Assembly (NCBI GenBank): GCA_027625915.1 | Contig: JANTQA010000033.1 | Location: 9,300,001-9,364,000 of the forward strand | DNA length: 64,000 bases | Direction: 5' to 3' | From: Anaeramoeba flamelloides | Taxonomy: Eukaryota; Metamonada; Anaeramoebidae | In this document: positions 41,848 through 53,929 of the stretch, piece by piece | Numbering within the stretch: the first letter of the stretch is position 1 | Layout of the letters: the number at the start of each line of letters is the position of its first letter | Notes under the pieces: generated by a model | Databases searched by the model: none | Seen by the model: only the letters and a program-made list of their open reading frames with translations | Told to the model about the DNA's origin: nothing | Program-made: the position numbers and the translations under genes

Positions 41848-44800
41848 ATGCAAACAATAACAAAATTATTTGAAAGATTCTATTTATTAGAATATGATTA
41901 TTCTTTAGAAAAGGAAAAATTGGATCGATCACAACCAGAATTACAGGTTAAGCACAAACACCCTATTATCGAGAAGGACGATCTTGAGAACCATATCAAG
42001 CCATTTTGTTTTCCCGATATGAAAGAATTAAAAGAAAGACAAAAGCCAAACCAAGCCTTTTTTTCTTTTCTTATTACAACCGAATTTGGTGTCAGGATTT
42101 ATGCAATTTGCAAAAGAATTTTCGAAAATGTAAATAAAAATCCAGAGTGTCTCGTAATTTTAACACGTTTCCCTTTATTCGGGTTTTTTTATCGTGTCAT
42201 AGATATTCTAGAAATACAGAGGAGATTATCTTTTGATCTTGTGGATTCATTTTTAGAAAAATTACAAAACAACAAAATTCCAAACCCAGGGGAGGTGGTG
42301 CAAGTTGAAGTGCAAAATTTATCTTATCCAATAAACCCAAAAAAGGAGGAGATCACCAACTATTCAATTCTACAGGAAAAAAAAACAAAGAAAAAGAAAA
42401 AGAAACAGAAAAAGAAAAAAAAGCCTAAACAAGGCAATCACGCCAACTCTCAGAAAAGCACACAACCAAAAAAATCTTCAAACACAAAGATCAATACTCA
42501 ATCAAAAACAAATATAAACACACACACAAATGCAAAACCAAAACACAAACCAAAACCAAAGCCAAAACCAAAACCAAAACCAAAACCACAAACAAAACCA
42601 AAAAAACAAGCAAAGCCAAAAACACAAACAAATAAAAAAAAACATGCCCATCCAAAAAAAACACAAAACAAAAATAAAAGTACTCAAAACAATAATAAAA
42701 TTCATAAAACAAAGAACAAACAAACACAAAAAACAAACGAAAAAAATTTAATGGACAAAAAAAAAACAAAAAAACAACTTCAAACGAATGAAAATAACAA
42801 GAAAAGTAAAGCCACCAATGAACAGTTAATTAAACAAATACAGCAAAAACACACTACAAAAGAAATTACAACTTTGAAATCACAAACAAAACCAATAAAA
42901 AGTGATCAAACAAAAGACAATATAATAGCATATTCGTTTACTGAAGATTCCTCCCTTAATAAAACTACAAATTCAAAATTAAAAAACAACTCTCAAAGAT
43001 CAAACAAAAAACCAATGATTAAAAACAAATCTCAAAACCAAAAACAAACAACAAATCCCAAAAAAATGAATCAAAAACTTAACCAACAAAAACAGAAAGG
43101 CAATATCAAAAAAAAAGATAATTCTCAAAAGAAACAAACTGGCAATGAAAAAAAAGACAAAGAAATAAAAAGGTATAAAAAAGAAAAAGAGAATAAAAAA
43201 GAAAATGCAATAAATGACAACAAGCCAAATAAAAGAAAAAGGAAAAAGAAAACGAAAAGGAAAACGGAAACGAAAGAAAAGCCAACGGTAATTCGTAAAC
43301 AAAAGTTTTGTATAATTAATCCACCTGGAATTTTCCCAACATCAATTTATGAACATTTATTTAAACACTTTGAAATTAATGAGATTTTATTGATTTTTTC
43401 CTCAATATTGATGGAAAGGAGGATTATATTTTTCTCTCGGAAGATTGATGTCTTGAGTAATTCCATTCAAGCCTTTACATATTTGTTAAATCCATTTTCT
43501 TGGCAACACGTTTTGATTCCTATAGTGCCTGAATATGTACTTGATGCGACCTTAGCGCCAATGCCATATATTTTAGGGGTATTGAATTGCTTTCGTAAGA
43601 GAATTCAATTCAAGCAATTAGAGGGCATCATAGCAATAGATCTTGATCACAAAAAAATTCTTAATCCTTTCAAAGATCTTGATTTATTGCCAAATAATAA
43701 ATGTTCAAATTTAGTTTCCAAAATTAAAAAAGTTCTTGAAGATTGGAAAAATACGGCTTATTTAAATACGGAAAAAATCTTATCAATTTTTTTAGATTTT
43801 TTTTCCCGCATTTTTGAAAATTATTCCAGATTTTTGAAATTTGAAAAGTTAACTGGCGATTTCAATTTTGATTTTGAAGATTTTCTGAAATCAAGCGCAA
43901 AGGAAAATAGACCATTTTTATCGAATTTTTCCAAAACACAAATGTTCCAAATGTGGATCCAAAGTAGAAAGAAAATTTTTGAAAAGGGTGGAAATTTGGA
44001 TCAAAATCTCGCAAAATTTGAAATGAAACTAATCGAAAGAGCTGAAAATAAGCTCAATTCTTCGGCGAATAGATTCTTTTCAAATTTATTTTCTAAAAAT
44101 TCTCAAAATCAAAAAAAAATTAATAATGATTCTCAAAATAAATTCGAATCCGATAATAAGGATAACATGAACAAGAGTAGGGAGATGGGTAATAAGAATG
44201 AAAATAATGAAAATAGCAACACTAAGAAGAATAGCGCTAATAAGAATAGTGCTATTGGCAGCACCAAAGATGGTTTTAATGATAATGTTCAAAATGATAA
44301 GGCAAAATATGGCGAAAATACATTGCTATCACATAACAAGAATTTAAATAAAAATGCAAATAAAAAAATCAAGTCTTTGTTAGAAAGCACCGAAAAAAAT
44401 ACAAAGCTCCAAGTAATTAATGAAATGTTGATTGAAGAACAAGAATTTTATTCTAATTTGCAAATAATCAAAAATGATTTTTATGAAGAAATTAAAAAAC
44501 AGCAATTAATTTCAACAGATTTAATTAAAAATTTATTTGGTAATCTTTTGGTTATGCTTGAAATACAAAAAGTTATTTTGGAATCTTTAGAAAAATGGAT
44601 TGAAAATTGGAATAAGGATAGTATTATTGGCGAACATTTTGAAAAAATAGTTTGTGTTTTTTTTTATTTCTTTCTTTATTTTTTTTTTTTTATCATTTTG
44701 TTAATTTTTTTAGATTTATTTTTTACTCAAATCTTTTTATTTGGAAACGAATTCATTAAAATCATAATTATGAAAAAAAAAAAAAAAAAAAGTTTTTTGG

Positions 44801-47800
44801 TTGGGTTATTACTACGAATTTAATCGATATTCATTATTTCCATTTCAAAATATGTTCATAAAAATATTTCTAAAAAATGAAAATATAAAATTAAGCAAGA
44901 AATTTATAATAATTACAATTTGGACCTATTGGATATATTTCAAAATATATTTATCAAAATATTTCCAAAAAATGGGAAAAAAATTACACAATTTTTTTAT
45001 TCGAAATTAAGCAATGTCCAATTTCAATAAAAAAATGGGCAATATGGTAAGGCCATAAACAAGTTTTTAAACAATGAACTACAGTTATAAGGTTTTCCAT
45101 TCTATTGGTAAAATATATCAAGATTAAACTCCCTTAGGAAAAGAATTTTGATGATCAAAAAGAAAAAAATAATCACTCAATTTCTAAACCTAAAAAATAT
45201 CATATAAAATTGAGAACATAAATTTTAATATCTTTAAAGTAATGTATTGTAAATAAATATTTGGATTTTTAAAAAAGAACCAATTAATGATGAAATAACA
45301 ATTTTGAATATTTAAATAATACTATTATAGTGGTGAAAAAAACACCCTGGCATGAAAATAAATCCCTGGCAGGATTTTTAATTGTGAATATTTTAGGAAA
45401 ATTGTTGTGTGATTGCTTTTATTTTCAATCAAATCCTTTTTATAAATATCCAAAATTTTTATGAACTCAGTAATAAAAATACCTAAAGTTCATTAAAGTA
45501 GGTTTTCTATAGAATACTCTTTTAATTGTTTGATAACCGAAGTTGATCTACTTTTTTTGAAAAACAATCGAGTTATATAGAGGTTTGCTCGAGTTTGTAA
45601 AATGATAAATTTTTATTCTTGTTTTTTGATTGATTGGATGGTGTTTTGAACAAGTGTAATTTCATTAATCATCATTCTAATAAGTTGTTGAGTTATAATT
45701 TAAATAGTTTGATTCTTAAATAAAAAGGGGTTTGATTTATAATAAAAGCAATTACACAGCAATTTTACTAATATTTTCACAATTTAAAATCTTGTCATGG
45801 AATTATTTTCATGTTACGTATTTTTTTTGCTACTATAGACTTTAGTCTAATAAAGATATTTTAAAATAAATTTTCCCCACTTTTTTGGGAATCTATCAAA
45901 TATTCCCGAAAATACCCGAAAATCGAAAATACCCGAAAATCGAAAATACCCGAAAATTTTTTAACCACGAAAAAACACTTTTTGGACAACTTCTAAGAAA
46001 CGCTAGTGCCAATATGCTCAGTTTAAAGGTAAATTTTGGAATTTTATTTTAGAAAAAAATTTTTTTTTTGGTCTGAAAATATCAAAATTCAAAAAAATTA
46101 AATTTTAGGAAATGATATAAACCCATTTTGTGTGAAAGGGGTTGGTATCTTGGATTACTAACATTACTGATCATTTCGAAATGGTATTAACTAAATGAGA
46201 GAAAATGTACTTGTAAAGAAAATTTCTAATTGTGTATCATTACCCATAATTTTGTAATCTTAAATACAATCCAAAAATAACCAAGTAATATCTAATTGTA
46301 CAATACATACCCATACCCTACACAAGGCGGCCCAAGCTAAACTTTATTTAACTTCCCATTCCATAAAAGGAACTGGTTTAACCAAAACATACAAACACCC
46401 ACCATACCTAATCTAGCACAACCCATACCAATACCCTGGCATGCCCATACACGTACCCTAATAAGTACCAACAATTACTCAAATATACTCAAAAGGTACC
46501 AAAACCTCTTTAGAGTAGTTTAAAGAAGAAAATTCAAAAAAAAAATATTTTTTCTGAAAGTAAAATTGTTGTTTTATCGTTAAACTGAGTATATTGGCAC
46601 TATGGTTTCTTAGAAGTTGTTCAAAAAGTGTTTTTATGTGGTTAAAAATTTTTCGGGTATTTTCGATTTTTGGGTATTTTCGAGAATATTTCAAACACCC
46701 CTTTTTTTGAAATAGCTTAATAATAATATGGAAAAAAATATCGCTTTTCTAAAAAAATTCAAATTTGATAAAATTTAACCAATTTTAATTAAAATTATAT
46801 CTGTATAATTTTGGATGTAACTACCAAAATAGTATATATTTTTATTTAATTTTAATTTGAGAACGTGGAAGTAAAAAAAATAAAAAATAAGTTGGTGGGG
46901 AAAGATATATATATATATATATATATATGAATGTTGCATGATTTTGTATATTTTTTTGTATAATAATTGCATATTATGTAACAAACCAAAAAAAAAAAAC
47001 AATAATTATTTTTCTTTTTTGATTATCTTCAAATAGTAGAAAACTGATTATTTCTTCTTTTATTAGTATATTACTGAAATTTAAACTTTTCTGATCTGAA
47101 TTACCCATATTTTTGAAAAAATCTCATTTTTAATAAATACTAATTTATCAAATTCACTAATATTAATCATTTATTATTTATTATATGTATTACTATTCTT
47201 GTTATTGTTTGTTTTGTTGGATAGTTTCCTTATTTAAGAATTTATGGAACTTATATTTCTGGATATGAATTAATGAAACAAGGTATTGATAAAGCATCAA
47301 ATAATTCACAATTCACAAATTTTATTTTAATTAAAAAAAAAAAATATAAAGGCTATGATTTAGAAAGATTTTTAGTTTTGCCAATTTCTCATTTTAAAAA
47401 ATATTTGGATTCTTTAAAAAAAATTCTGAGGATTATTAAAAAAGAAAATAAAGATAATTTTCAAAATCTTCTTACTGTTAAGCAAAAATTCCAAGAATTA
47501 AATGATTTAATGACCCAAAAGTTAAAGGAGATTGATGATTATACAAAGGTACTTGAAATACAAAAGCAGTTTTCAAATAAAATTAAAATAGTGTCACCTG
47601 ATAGAAAATTTATTTTTTCTGAACAATTAATGAAGATTTGTGAAAAGAAACCAACAAAAAAGAAGTTTTTTTTATTTACTGATATTTTGTTATATTCTGG
47701 ATTATTATCATTTAATCAAACTACACCGCAGATATTGGAATTAAAAGGGATGGAAGTAAAAGAAGTTGATGATGAACAATGTATTTATTATTTTTTTTTT

Positions 47801-50800
47801 TTTTTTTTTTTTTTATTTATTTTTAGAAATATTATATTATATTTTACAAGATTTTTAACAAAAAATGATTCAAAAAAAAAAAATTCAAAAGACCCTTTTT
47901 TAAAATATAATTTGAATCTTTTCTGATTTCTTTATCAGTTCGCCATATATATTTAAAAAAGGGTGAGATTATATTAGATAAAAACAGCAATTTTAAGATA
48001 TCGCTTATAATTTAAGAAAATTGTGATATTATTTAAAAATTGTTAGAAATAACAAATCAGGATGTTTGTAAAAATATTGTGATTACAATTTAATCACTAT
48101 TTAACAGTCGATCAATTTTACGATAATTTACAATATTTTTAATCCAAAAGAATTTTGTTGATCAACAGATAGAGATCCTCATAAAAGCATTGTTTTAATA
48201 TTTTTTTTTTTTTTTTTTCTCCTTCCCTTAGCTATAAATTTCTGAAAAATTTTGTTTAGACTCGAAAGTTTTTTTTTATAATTGATCACAAAATCGGAAT
48301 AGAAATTCATCGACTTTTTTAATCATTATTTAACTTGTGGTATAATAATTTTCGTGTTAAAAAAAACTAATCTCTTTAAGATTCCAAATTTTTTTCTTAT
48401 TGAATTATTAAATAATTGATTAGAGGTTTTGATGATATCTATGCTCAAGTCGCGATAAAGTTACAAAAATCGCGATTATTTTTATCAAATCTCGATATTT
48501 TAGAAAATCTTTCTGATTCAATATAACAAATAGCGATATTCTATAGAATCATGATAATTATTTAAAAATCGTGATAAATGACAAAATATAGTGCGATTAA
48601 AAAGTAATCGCGATATAATAGTTGATGTGTTTTGGGGCTAATTCAGCAATATTTTTACAAAAAAATATTTTTTGATCAAAAAAAAGATTATTGAAAAAAA
48701 AAGTCTTTCTTTGAAAAAAACAACAAAAAAGATACAAGATTCAATCAAGTATAAGATCAAAGAGTTTTCATTTGTAGTTTCTTTTGATTTGGTCGACCAA
48801 CCTATTGATCCTTTTAGATCAACAACAAAAATAAGAAGTAAAGATAAATAAATATTTTCTCAGTCAATGGTGGTGTTGTAAATTATGTAGAATAAAAGAG
48901 ACTTCTAAAACAATTAAACCTTCACATAATCTTTAAAGAATGTGTTCTTGGGTGAAAACATTTTCAATATTCTATGAAAGCTGAAAGGAGATATGGATAA
49001 CTTTTCAAAAGCTTTCACAACAACCTAGCCAGATGATCGCTAATTATTAATATTTTTTGTACAATAGTTTTCTTCTTCTTCTTCTTCTTTTAATATCTTG
49101 GTATTGAACAGAAAACGCAACTAGAGCTTAGAGGTTTTTGTTTGATCGATAACCAATAAGAAGCAAAATTACTCTTTCTTCTTTTTGGTTATTTAAACTT
49201 GTGAAGGTAATAACTACATTTAAAAAAAACACATATATTTTATATTCAAGTATATTGCTGAAATGGGTTATTATTAGTTTGATCATAAAATTTTGTTGAG
49301 ATTTTATATTTTGTAAAAAAAAAAAATGAAAAGAATTTATTTTTTGAACTACAAAAAAACTCATTCCATTTAGAAAAGCTTTGTGTCTTTCAAAACTTTC
49401 AAACACTTGAAGACAATTAACAACCCTTGCAAACACTTTCTAACATTTTTAAAGTGGAAAAGCGTTGTAAAAGTCTCAAGGCTTTTGTAATATTCAAGAT
49501 ATTAATTTTTTTAAGTGATTTCAAAAAAATAATTTTTCATTTTTTCGCGATTTTTATTTTATCGTGATAATGTGGAATATTGTGATTTTATGATTTTTCG
49601 TGATAAAGTTGGACTAATCGCGATTTTTGTAATATTATCGTGAATTAATTGCTAATATCATTATAATATATATTATCTTCAAAACCTTTATTTTATCTCT
49701 GAATTTTGAATTTTAATATTGTAAAAAAAAATAACAAAAATAAAAAATAATTTTCTATTTTTTCTCGGTTTATTGATCACCACGGTTTTGTGGGTTATTT
49801 GTGACAAAATTGGTATCAAAACAATTTAGAATTAATCATGAAAAAAAAACAAAGTTTCACCAGAAAAAAAAATTAAAATGTTTACTGAATATAACTTGTG
49901 TATTTAAAATTTTTTGATATGATAGAAACAAAAATAAAAATAAAAAATTAATTTTTAAATTATGTTATTTTTAACTATTATAATAACCTTATTTTTTAAA
50001 TGGCGTTATTAATCATTTATATACAATTTATTAATCATTCTAACATTATTAAATATTAATTCAAACAATCATAAAAATCAAAAAAATATTTCCAAAATAA
50101 AATATTCTTTCTTGCCAAAAATATTTCAAAGTATATATATAAACCCCATTCCAAAAATTTGGACACCCAAAATCAAAAATAGGAAAAAAAAAAAACTCAA
50201 TTTATTATATTTTTCCAAACTTAATAATAAATCACATTTAAGTAACCCAGTATTAATGTTTTTAATAAGTAATCATTTTCATCCAAATAAAAGAAAAAAA
50301 AATAAAACAAAAAAATAAAAATCAATGTGTCCAAAATAATGAAACAAGCGAAAAACAAAAGAATATATTGGTAAATTTATTGAAATTTCACCTACAATTG
50401 TTGATCGATCGAATGATAAGATACCATCGACCAATTAATTATATGTGGTTTTTCTATTTTAAGAAACTCAACACTAACCTTCTATCAACCATCAAAAAAA
50501 ATTCCAGATCTAACGAAACAGATTAAGTAACTGGAAAAAAAGGAAATGAAAACAAAACAAAAAATACAAAAAATGAAATAGTTTGTAAAATCAAAAATTA
50601 TTTCCAAATTGAATGTAAACTGTAGTATTGTTATTCTTTCAACTGTTTAAACTGTGCCCAAATTTTTGGAATTTAGTTTATTTGAATCAGAATCTTTTTT
50701 TTTTTTTTTTTAATCATATTAATAATTTCTTAATTAATTGATTTTATTTCTTTTACTTTTTTGAATAAAATAGATCCCAAGAATTCATTTCTGATTCAAA

Positions 50801-51156
50801 CCCCAAAAGAGTCTTTTGTGGTTGTTGCATTTTCAAAAGAAAGTAAAAATAAATGGTTAAAATTAATAAATGTACAAATCTTTAATTTACTAGAAAAAAA
50901 AAAAACTTTAAAAACCGAAGATGAAGATGATCAAACAAAAATGAAGCATGCAGCAATTTGGATTCCAGATAATAGGGTTACACAATGTATGCAATGTAAA
51001 AAAAAATTTACTCCAATACGTAGGCGCCATCACTGTAGAAACTGTGGCAAAATATTTTGTAGTAAATGCACTGAAAAAAGAATTTTATTGGAGCAAATAT
51101 CAGAAAAGCTATCACGTGTTTGTGATGGGTGCTTTAAACAATTAAGTGTTTTATAA
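41848..51156 (+). CDS. DENN-DH-PH-FYVE fusion protein (Rab and Rho exchange factor on PI3P membranes), 3 exons, 1,246 aa
   Basis: Exons are 41848-44649, 47225-47780 and 50774-51156; introns of 2,575 and 2,993 nt. Donors are GTTTGT and GTATTT, both acceptors ATAG. Phases 0 and 1 are kept and the sum is 3,741 nt. Parts: uDENN (residues 1-110; FCFPDMKEL, FFSFLITTEFGVRIYAIC); a Lys/Gln/Thr/Asn-rich linker of about 320 residues with a KPKP run; cDENN (486-600; FEINEILLIFSSILMERRII, LAPMPYILGVLN); a weak dDENN; a DH domain (about 850-1050; EEQEFYSNL then YGTYISGYELM) split by intron 1; a PH domain (1055-1165) split by intron 2 with the C-terminal helix NKWLKLI; and a complete FYVE finger (1178-1240; WIPD, RRRHHCR, RVCDGC). 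FYVE binds PI3P on endosomes; DENN acts on Rabs, DH-PH on Rho-family GTPases. In DH helix CR3 the usual P-x-Q-R reads P-I-S-H, so Rho exchange may be altered. The start is the first ATG before uDENN; no upstream exon is needed. Confidence 0.88.
44960..45905. mobile_element. TIR element, family D, copy 2, interrupted by family A
   Basis: Left part 44960-45335 and right part 45839-45905 together match 23249-23832. The ends read ATTTCCAAAAAATGGGAAAA and TTTTCCCCACTTTTTTGGGA. It lies in intron 1 of the DENN gene. The family A insertion is therefore younger than this copy. Confidence 0.6.
45336..45838. mobile_element. TIR element, family A, copy 1 (nested in family D)
   Basis: Left end TATAGTGGTGAAAAAAACAC; right end is the inverse of CTATAGTAGCAAAAAAAATA. 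Inner arms CATGAAAATAAATCCCTGGC and TTTTTAATTGTGAATATT are repeated inverted. A second copy in opposite orientation is at 53166-53900. About 500 bp. Confidence 0.65.
45904..46690. mobile_element. TIR element, family B, copy 2
   Basis: Ends ATTCCCGAAAATACCCGAAA and its inverse; next block GTGCCAATATGCTCAGTTTA inverted as AACTGAGTATATTGGCACTA. The interior is C-rich on this strand (46290-46460: CACCCACCATACC, CCCATACCAATACCC). Full-length inverse of 36027-36770, and better preserved. Intron 1 of the DENN gene. Confidence 0.7.
47950..49690. repeat. family I repeat complex, CGCGAT-rich ends
   Basis: Inverted blocks TTACAAAAATCGCGATTA at 48460 and near 49620, surrounded by many variants of ATCGCGAT/ATCACGATAA. 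A second set at 47970-48150 looks like a partial copy. The CG dinucleotides stand out in this AT-rich DNA. A related end lies at 54150-54270. It fills most of intron 2 of the DENN gene. Confidence 0.5.
50140..50690. mobile_element. TIR element, family M
   Basis: Left CCATTCCAAAAATTTGGACA and right GTGCCCAAATTTTTGGAATT are inverse. The end motif resembles that of family D, so the two may be related. In intron 2 of the DENN gene, ending about 80 bp before its acceptor. Confidence 0.5.
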
Positions 51157-51714
51157 ATATTTTGTTAATTGAAAATGTAATTATAATGTATTAATATGTG
51201 AATTAATTTTAATAAAATTATTTTTTTTTTTTAATATTAAATAATCGTATTAATAAAATTATACTTTTGAAATTTTATCAAAGTTTCATTTTGTTTTGCA
51301 AAATTATTGTTCATATTTTACAGATGTCGCAACAAACCAAAAATTAGTAAAAATGGATTTGTTGTTTATCATTTATATTTTTCTAAATTGAATTTCCAAG
51401 TGTACTATTGATGTATGAAAATTTATTTTTAATCAAGAACAAAGAAATGTGGTACTTGTTTGTTCATAAAAGAGAATCACAAAAAAATAATTTATTAAGT
51501 GAAAAAGAAACGTTTTTTTTTGATTACTGTTATTTTCCGATTAATAAATAAGAGATAATTTTTATTTCAATTTCATGTTTATTTTTCTGACTATTAGTTT
51601 GTTGAAAAAACCCAAAGATCTTGACAAAACCAATTCGAAACGATTCACTTCAAGAGCTTTAATTAGGCTTCCTTATTGAAATTTGAGATAAAATTTTAAT
51701 TGGGGCAATTTGTT

Positions 51715-51824
51715 TTAGACTTGGTCGAAAGAAAACAAGGTGCCAATCAAATCATTATATTCGGCAGAATCTGTGGTGTCGCGAATATAACGCAATGACA
51801 AAAGGTGATTAGGAATGGGTAATA
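51715..51824 (-). other. isolated exon-like coding block, unassigned
   Basis: A GC-balanced block between the DENN gene and eL6. On the minus strand, after an ATTTTTAG acceptor, 35 codons run to TAA: IPNHLLSLRYIRDTTDS then AEYNDLIGTLFSFDQV. Codons (GGC, ACC, TTC, GAC) resemble those of the actin gene. Plus-strand frames are also partly open, so the strand is not certain. I found no matching upstream exon. It may be the last exon of an unrecognised small gene. Confidence 0.35.
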
Positions 51825-52149
51825 CTAAAAATATTTTTTTTTTACCAAAATTTTAATTTTTGTTAGGTTTGCTTATATTGAAACGGAAGTCCTAATTCTC
51901 CTTTCTGAAATTTTCAATAAAAAAGAAAATTTTTGAGGAAAAATAAAAAAAAACAATCAAGTTGATTTATTGAACCCATGAAACGGATTAAGATCTATTT
52001 GTATATTTTTTGTATGTATTTGAATATTGTATGGTTTTTTGGTTTTTTTGTTTGTTTAATTTTTTTGGTGTTATTTTGAAAACATTCAGATACTTTCTCG
52101 TTTTTAGAATGGCTTTTATTAAAGCTTTTTTTTTCAAAGGGCAATTGCA

Positions 52150-52905
52150 TTAAAATTTCATTTTATGAGGTAACTGTCCCTTTTGGAGAACGAACCTTGC
52201 AGTTAAATATTCCTTAAGATACTGGACTTTTTTGATTGTCTCAACTATAGATGTGTCGACTTCTTTTTGGATTTTTTGTTGTGACTCATTGAGACCAACC
52301 TTTTTGAGTTCTTGTTTTTTTGTAAAGAATTTTTCTTCTGTTTTTTCCCAGTTGTTAATTGGTTTTTTTGGTGTGAAGAATTTGTCGTTGATTGTTGTTG
52401 GGACTTCAAGTGCGTCGATATCCACTTTTGTTTTGGTTGCAATCACATATTTCCTTTTGATTCGAGTTAAAGGTACACCATTTACTAGATATGGTCCTTT
52501 TGTGTTTTTGGGATTTTTTGTTTTTGGTTTTTATTTAGATTTTTTTGTTTTTGTTTCGTTCATCGGGTTTATAAAAAATAAAAGATTTTTTGTTTTTTTT
52601 TTTTCTTTTTCAAGATCGTTTTCTTTTTTTATTTTTGAAGAACCAATAAGACTTACCAGTTACTAATAGTAATCCAGATGAAAGTTGTTTTAAAAAGACA
52701 ACACGTTTTCCCTTGAATTTTCCAATTAATAAAATAAGAACAGTTCCTAAGGTTTATTTGTTATTTTTTAGATTAAAGAAATTGAAAAAAAAAAATAAAG
52801 CAAGGAAAAATTTTTTTTTTTGTTATTTTCTTTTTGAGTTTTATTTTGTTGTTATTAATAAGAATAACCATAAGACTACAAACCTTTTGTGATTTTTGTT
52901 GACAT
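52150..52905 (-). CDS. RPL6: 60S ribosomal protein eL6 (RPL6), three exons, 152 aa
   Basis: Exon 1 is 52905-52884 (22 nt), exon 2 52746-52657 and exon 3 52496-52150; introns of 137 and 160 nt with donors GTTTGT and GTAAGT. Both junctions are phase 1 and the sum is 459 nt. Reading across the junctions gives [20 protein letters not shown], then [18 protein letters not shown], then [11 protein letters not shown] and the eL6 block [10 protein letters not shown]; the C-terminus ends LPHKMKF, against LPHKLVF-type ends in animals. These are the signature segments of eL6, a 60S surface protein. It lacks the basic N-terminal extension of animal eL6 and begins just before the ITxG motif. Convergent with the DENN gene. 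A family A element lies about 260 bp upstream of the start. Confidence 0.93.
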
Positions 52906-53165
52906 TAGATATAAATAATCAAAAACAGAAAGATTAAAAAAATGTTTTTTGAAACTTAGATCAAGATTTTTTGTTTGATATTTTTTTTAATAATGTAGAT
53001 AGATTCTAAATATTGAGTTGTATGTTATAAATATTATCTTCATGGCTTTCTTTAAAGTTGTTAATAAATTGTTTTTTCTTATCTTTAACAAGTGGTGATT
53101 AAACAGAATTCCCTCCCGTTTTTGGTTAGGTGTATTTTAATTTCAGAAATTAAAGTAGAATTTAT

Positions 53166-53900
53166 TTAGAGAAGTGAAAAAATTACTGGACATGAAAATA
53201 ATTCCCCGACAAGATTTTTAATTGTGAATATTACTGTTAATTTTATAATAAAAAGATCAAAATTTTCCTTAAGATTTCCAAAAATATCACAACACATGCC
53301 AAGAATTGACAAAAAAATCAAGTTCCCAATTCTTAAGGGAAATTAATTATTTAAACTTGTTTAAGTTATTAAAAATTTGAAAAATTACATATTTTTAAAA
53401 ATCTTTTTTTCTATTAGCAGAATGAAAATTTTGTTCCATTTATTTTGAAAGTAAAAATTAGTACAATTGTTGTGTAATTTCTTTTATTCAACAACAAACC
53501 CTTTTTTTAAAAATCAAACTATTTAAATTATAACTCAACAACTTATTAGAATGATGATTAATGAAATTATACTTGTTCAAAACACCATCCAATCAATCAA
53601 AAAAAAAAAAAGAATAAAAATTAGCATTTACCAAACTCTAACTAACCTCTATAAAACTCTATTGTTTTTCCAAAAAAAAGTAGATCAACTTCGGTTATCA
53701 AACAATTACTTGAGTATTCTAGAGAAACCCTACCTTAATGAAATTTAGGGGTTTATTATTAGTCTAGAGTAAATTTTGTTATTTATAAAAAAAGGATTTG
53801 ATTCTAAATAAAAAAATATACAACAATTTTGCTAATATTCACAATTAAAAATCCTACCAGGGAGTTTTTTCATGTCCAGGGTATTTATTTCATTACTATA
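53166..53900. mobile_element. TIR element, family A, copy 2
   Basis: Inverse orientation of 45336-45838: ACTGGACATGAAAATAATTC at left and the inverse of ACCCTGGACATGAAAAAACT at right; right end TTACTATA. The inner blocks around ATTAATGAAATTATACTTGT match copy 1. About 735 bp, longer than copy 1. Confidence 0.65.
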
Positions 53901-53929
53901 ATTACTTTTTTTGAATTACTACCTTTTGA

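Noticed and set aside
42491-42769. Hydrophobic frames opposite the Lys/Pro linker of the DENN gene
   Set aside because: Complement of the KPKP-type repeat; composition is forced by the coding strand.
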